Assembly: GCA_014622685.1 (NCBI GenBank) | Contig: CP061275.1 | Location: 124,001-188,000, forward strand | DNA from: Buchnera aphidicola (Pentalonia nigronervosa) | GTDB lineage: Bacteria; Pseudomonadota; Gammaproteobacteria; Enterobacterales; Enterobacteriaceae | DNA length: 64,000 nucleotides | Direction of reading: 5' to 3' | In this document: piece after piece, positions 62,156 to 64,000 of the stretch | Position numbering within the stretch: the first letter of the stretch is position 1 | Layout of the letters: every line of letters begins with the position of its first letter | The notes under the pieces: generated by a model | The model's database searches: none | Told to the model about the DNA's origin: nothing | What the model saw: the letters and a program-made list of their open reading frames with translations, nothing else | Position numbers and translations under genes: made by a program

Positions 62156-62995
62156 ATTGTCTTGCTATTCTAATTAAATTAGATAAGAAATTGTGTTATT
62201 ATGCCAAGGATTAAATCAGTCCGTTCTATACATATATCTTACATATACGCTTTAGTTCATGCGGTTGACACATGTGCTGTCAACGTCAATAAAAATTCGC
62301 TCTACGCATGTTTTATGAAAATTGTTATAGATCCTAAAAAATATCAAATAACGCAATAGAGTAGCATGCTCAATTTTTAGTCCAGTATATAATCTTTATG
62401 GACATATAATCAGGTTGTTGAGTAATTAGACAAGTAGATTTAAACAAATTAACATACAAATATTCTTTAACTATTGTTCTGTTAGTAGAATTAACAAGAC
62501 ATGATTTATTATATTTATATGATATAATATAAATGCTAAAATTATCTGTACAAATTCCATGTAATTCAGATGTGTTGTCATCCTGAATATCATTTAATTT
62601 AAATGTTTTAACAAATACTTTACCAATGACATAAGCACCAATATCGTTTTTTAATTTTTAGAAAAATTTATGTAATAAAAAAGTTTTACTTAATAAAACT
62701 ATTAACATAAATTAATAAAACTTTTAGATTTAATTATATTAATACTAGTTGAATTGATTGTAATTTTTGAGATAGCAACCTGCGGCGATCCATTTTTATT
62801 TAACCACGATAATTTATATATGGTCCAAATATTTTATCCAAGACAAGACGAACGCACGTTATTTTTTTTAACAATTTTTCGATAATGATTTCTAGATATA
62901 CTTTTTAAAGAATTAAAATAATTTATCTTTATACACATATTACTTTTTTATATTTTTTAATGATATAAAAATATATGATTTACAATAATTATGTT
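62156..62995 (-). pseudogene. queF: queF pseudogene (NADPH-dependent 7-cyano-7-deazaguanine reductase)
   Basis: QueF makes preQ1 for queuosine in tRNA. Remnants align along the whole E. coli protein: [20 protein letters not shown] (near 62830-62771), INIIKSKSF, then IGKVFVKTFKLNDIQ through [14 protein letters not shown] (about 62640-62395, including the catalytic Cys and Asp), LLRYLIFFR...[12 protein letters not shown] (about 62360-62285) and SVYVRY...FNPW ending near 62204. In-frame stops, at least three frame changes and a deletion after SKSF prevent translation. The footprint fits exactly between the gapA terminator and the fldA stop. Confidence 0.95.
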
Positions 62996-62996
62996 A

Positions 62997-63506
62997 TTAT
63001 TGAAAGTGCATAAAAACTTCTTTGATCCATTTAGAAATGCGTTTTTCGGTTTTTTCTGGCTGTCGATCTTCGTCTAATGTTAATCCTAAAAAATAATCTT
63101 TATTAAACAACGCTTTAGAATGTTCAAAATTATATCCCTTTGTTGACCATTTACCAACTATTTTTGCACCATTTTTTTTTAAAATTGCATACAATACACC
63201 CATTGCATCACAAAAATATTCGCTGTAATCTTCTTGATCACCACAACCAAATAATGCTATAGTTTTATTTAAAAATGTCATTTTTTTTAATATAGGTAAA
63301 AAATCATCCCAATCACACTGCACTTCACCATAGTACCAAGTTGGAACTCCAAAAATCAAAAATTGAAAATTTTCAATATCTGCTCTTGTAGAATTACTAA
63401 TATCATATAATATAGAAACGTCTTTTCCTATTTTATTTTGAATTGATTTTGCTATTCTTTCTGTATTTCCAGTATCACTTCCGAAAAAAATACCGATTTT
63501 GTTCAT
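62997..63506 (-). CDS. fldA: Flavodoxin I
   Basis: FMN electron carrier, in E. coli the donor for radical-SAM enzymes such as biotin synthase and for IspG/IspH. The start [16 protein letters not shown] at 63506, after AGGA, matches the family; in-frame TTG upstream is not needed. 169 residues (E. coli 176). The phosphate loop SDTGNTE and flavin-flanking segments [15 protein letters not shown] and [17 protein letters not shown] are intact. Likely needed for BioB, LipA and RlmN encoded in the same window. Confidence 0.97.
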   Translation of the reverse strand: MNKIGIFFGSDTGNTERIAKSIQNKIGKDVSILYDISNSTRADIENFQFLIFGVPTWYYGEVQCDWDDFLPILKKMTFLNKTIALFGCGDQEDYSEYFCDAMGVLYAILKKNGAKIVGKWSTKGYNFEHSKALFNKDYFLGLTLDEDRQPEKTEKRISKWIKEVFMHFQ

Positions 63507-64000
63507 TTTTATTCCTATAGTCAAAACAATCGAAAAATTTACCTTTTACTAAAAAAAATATTTATTTATATAAAATTCATATTTTCAGAAACAATAATTA
63601 TTTAATTAATAAATAATAGTTTTACTATTATCTTAAATGCATAAGAGCATTGTTATAAATATATAAATTCATTCAATATGAGAATTAAGGACATATGCAA
63701 TTACAAAATTTTCTTAAATAAAATATAAAACATAAAAAATATTAAACAAACTGTAATATGTTTTAACATGATCATATTATTTATAAATGTGATTAATTTG
63801 ATCTGATATATATTAAATTTACGTTAAAAATATTTAAATTAATATCAAATTGCAATTTAATTTTTTTATTCTGTGTAAAAAATAATCATAATGTTCATAA
63901 TACATACATATAAAAACATCAAAGCACTTATGTTGTCATTTATAAATAAAAATAAATAAATCATTTAATATATTGTTATTAAATAATACTTTTCTACAAT
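63507..64000. other. Region upstream of fldA to the window edge
   Basis: About 494 bases of A/T-rich sequence, closed in all frames. It should contain the fldA promoter, but no -35/-10 pair stands out. No gene start or end is recognised at the right edge. Confidence 0.5.

Noticed and set aside
62201..62359. Plus-strand 52-codon open frame beginning MPRIKSV
   Set aside because: It is the complement of the queF fossil's C-terminal region and has no similarity of its own.

Overview
This window reads as chromosome of Buchnera aphidicola, the obligate endosymbiont of aphids. The evidence is extreme AT bias, E. coli-like proteins, near-complete operon synteny with reduced Buchnera/Enterobacterales chromosomes, a 16S gene separated from 23S/5S, flagellar flhBA without filament genes, and chromosomal trpDC(F)BA without trpEG. 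I see no phage, transposon, CRISPR or defence locus. I cannot name the strain from sequence alone, but the number of broken genes suggests a lineage in active erosion.

Layout. 1-9.7 kb: the 3' part of dnaE, then proS(-), flhB-flhA(+), argS(-). 9.8-11.8 kb: an rrs transcription unit (promoter, boxA, RNase III stalk, 16S, tRNA-Ile, tRNA-Ala). 11.7-17.7 kb: gloB(-), rnhA(-)/dnaQ(+), tRNA-Asp, gmhA, gpt, grpE, smpB, tadA(+), acpS(-). 17.8-22.2 kb: lepA-lepB-rnc-era(-), with era frameshifted. 22.4-33.3 kb, all +: mnmA, hflD, purB, emtA, fabI, rnb, marC, lipB, lipA, pyrF, ribA. 33.6-41.8 kb, all -: cls, yciA, yciB, yciC, trpA, trpB, trpCF, trpD. 42.0-49.8 kb: an EamA transporter(+), a 1 kb gap, suhB(-), rlmN(+), an eroded interval where ispG is expected, hisS(+), glyA(+). 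49.8-53.2 kb: bioD(-), bioB(-), bioA(+, frameshifted). 53.2-56.8 kb: pgl(-) and mfd(-, lacking its N-terminal third). 57.7-62 kb: lolC-lolD-lolE and gapA(+). 62.1-63.5 kb: a clearly decayed queF(-) behind fldA(-).

Functional picture. Genes kept serve translation and tRNA modification, DNA replication, tryptophan supply to the host, partial biotin and lipoate synthesis, central metabolism, an envelope still handling lipoproteins and cardiolipin, and the flagellar export gate.

Most interesting signals. No new multi-gene system is visible. Instead: (1) single-base frameshifts at homopolymeric A runs in four genes (era, yciA, emtA, bioA), each restored by one base, which fits polymerase slippage at poly(A); (2) a SuhB protein that has lost most metal-binding active-site residues yet stays full length, beside an rrs leader with a near-perfect boxA, fitting a non-enzymatic antitermination role; (3) FlhB with its NPTH autocleavage motif changed to NPIF; (4) gloB running without a stop into antisense tRNA-Ala; (5) an apparent ATT start for hflD; (6) a detailed queF fossil and a probable ispG fossil.
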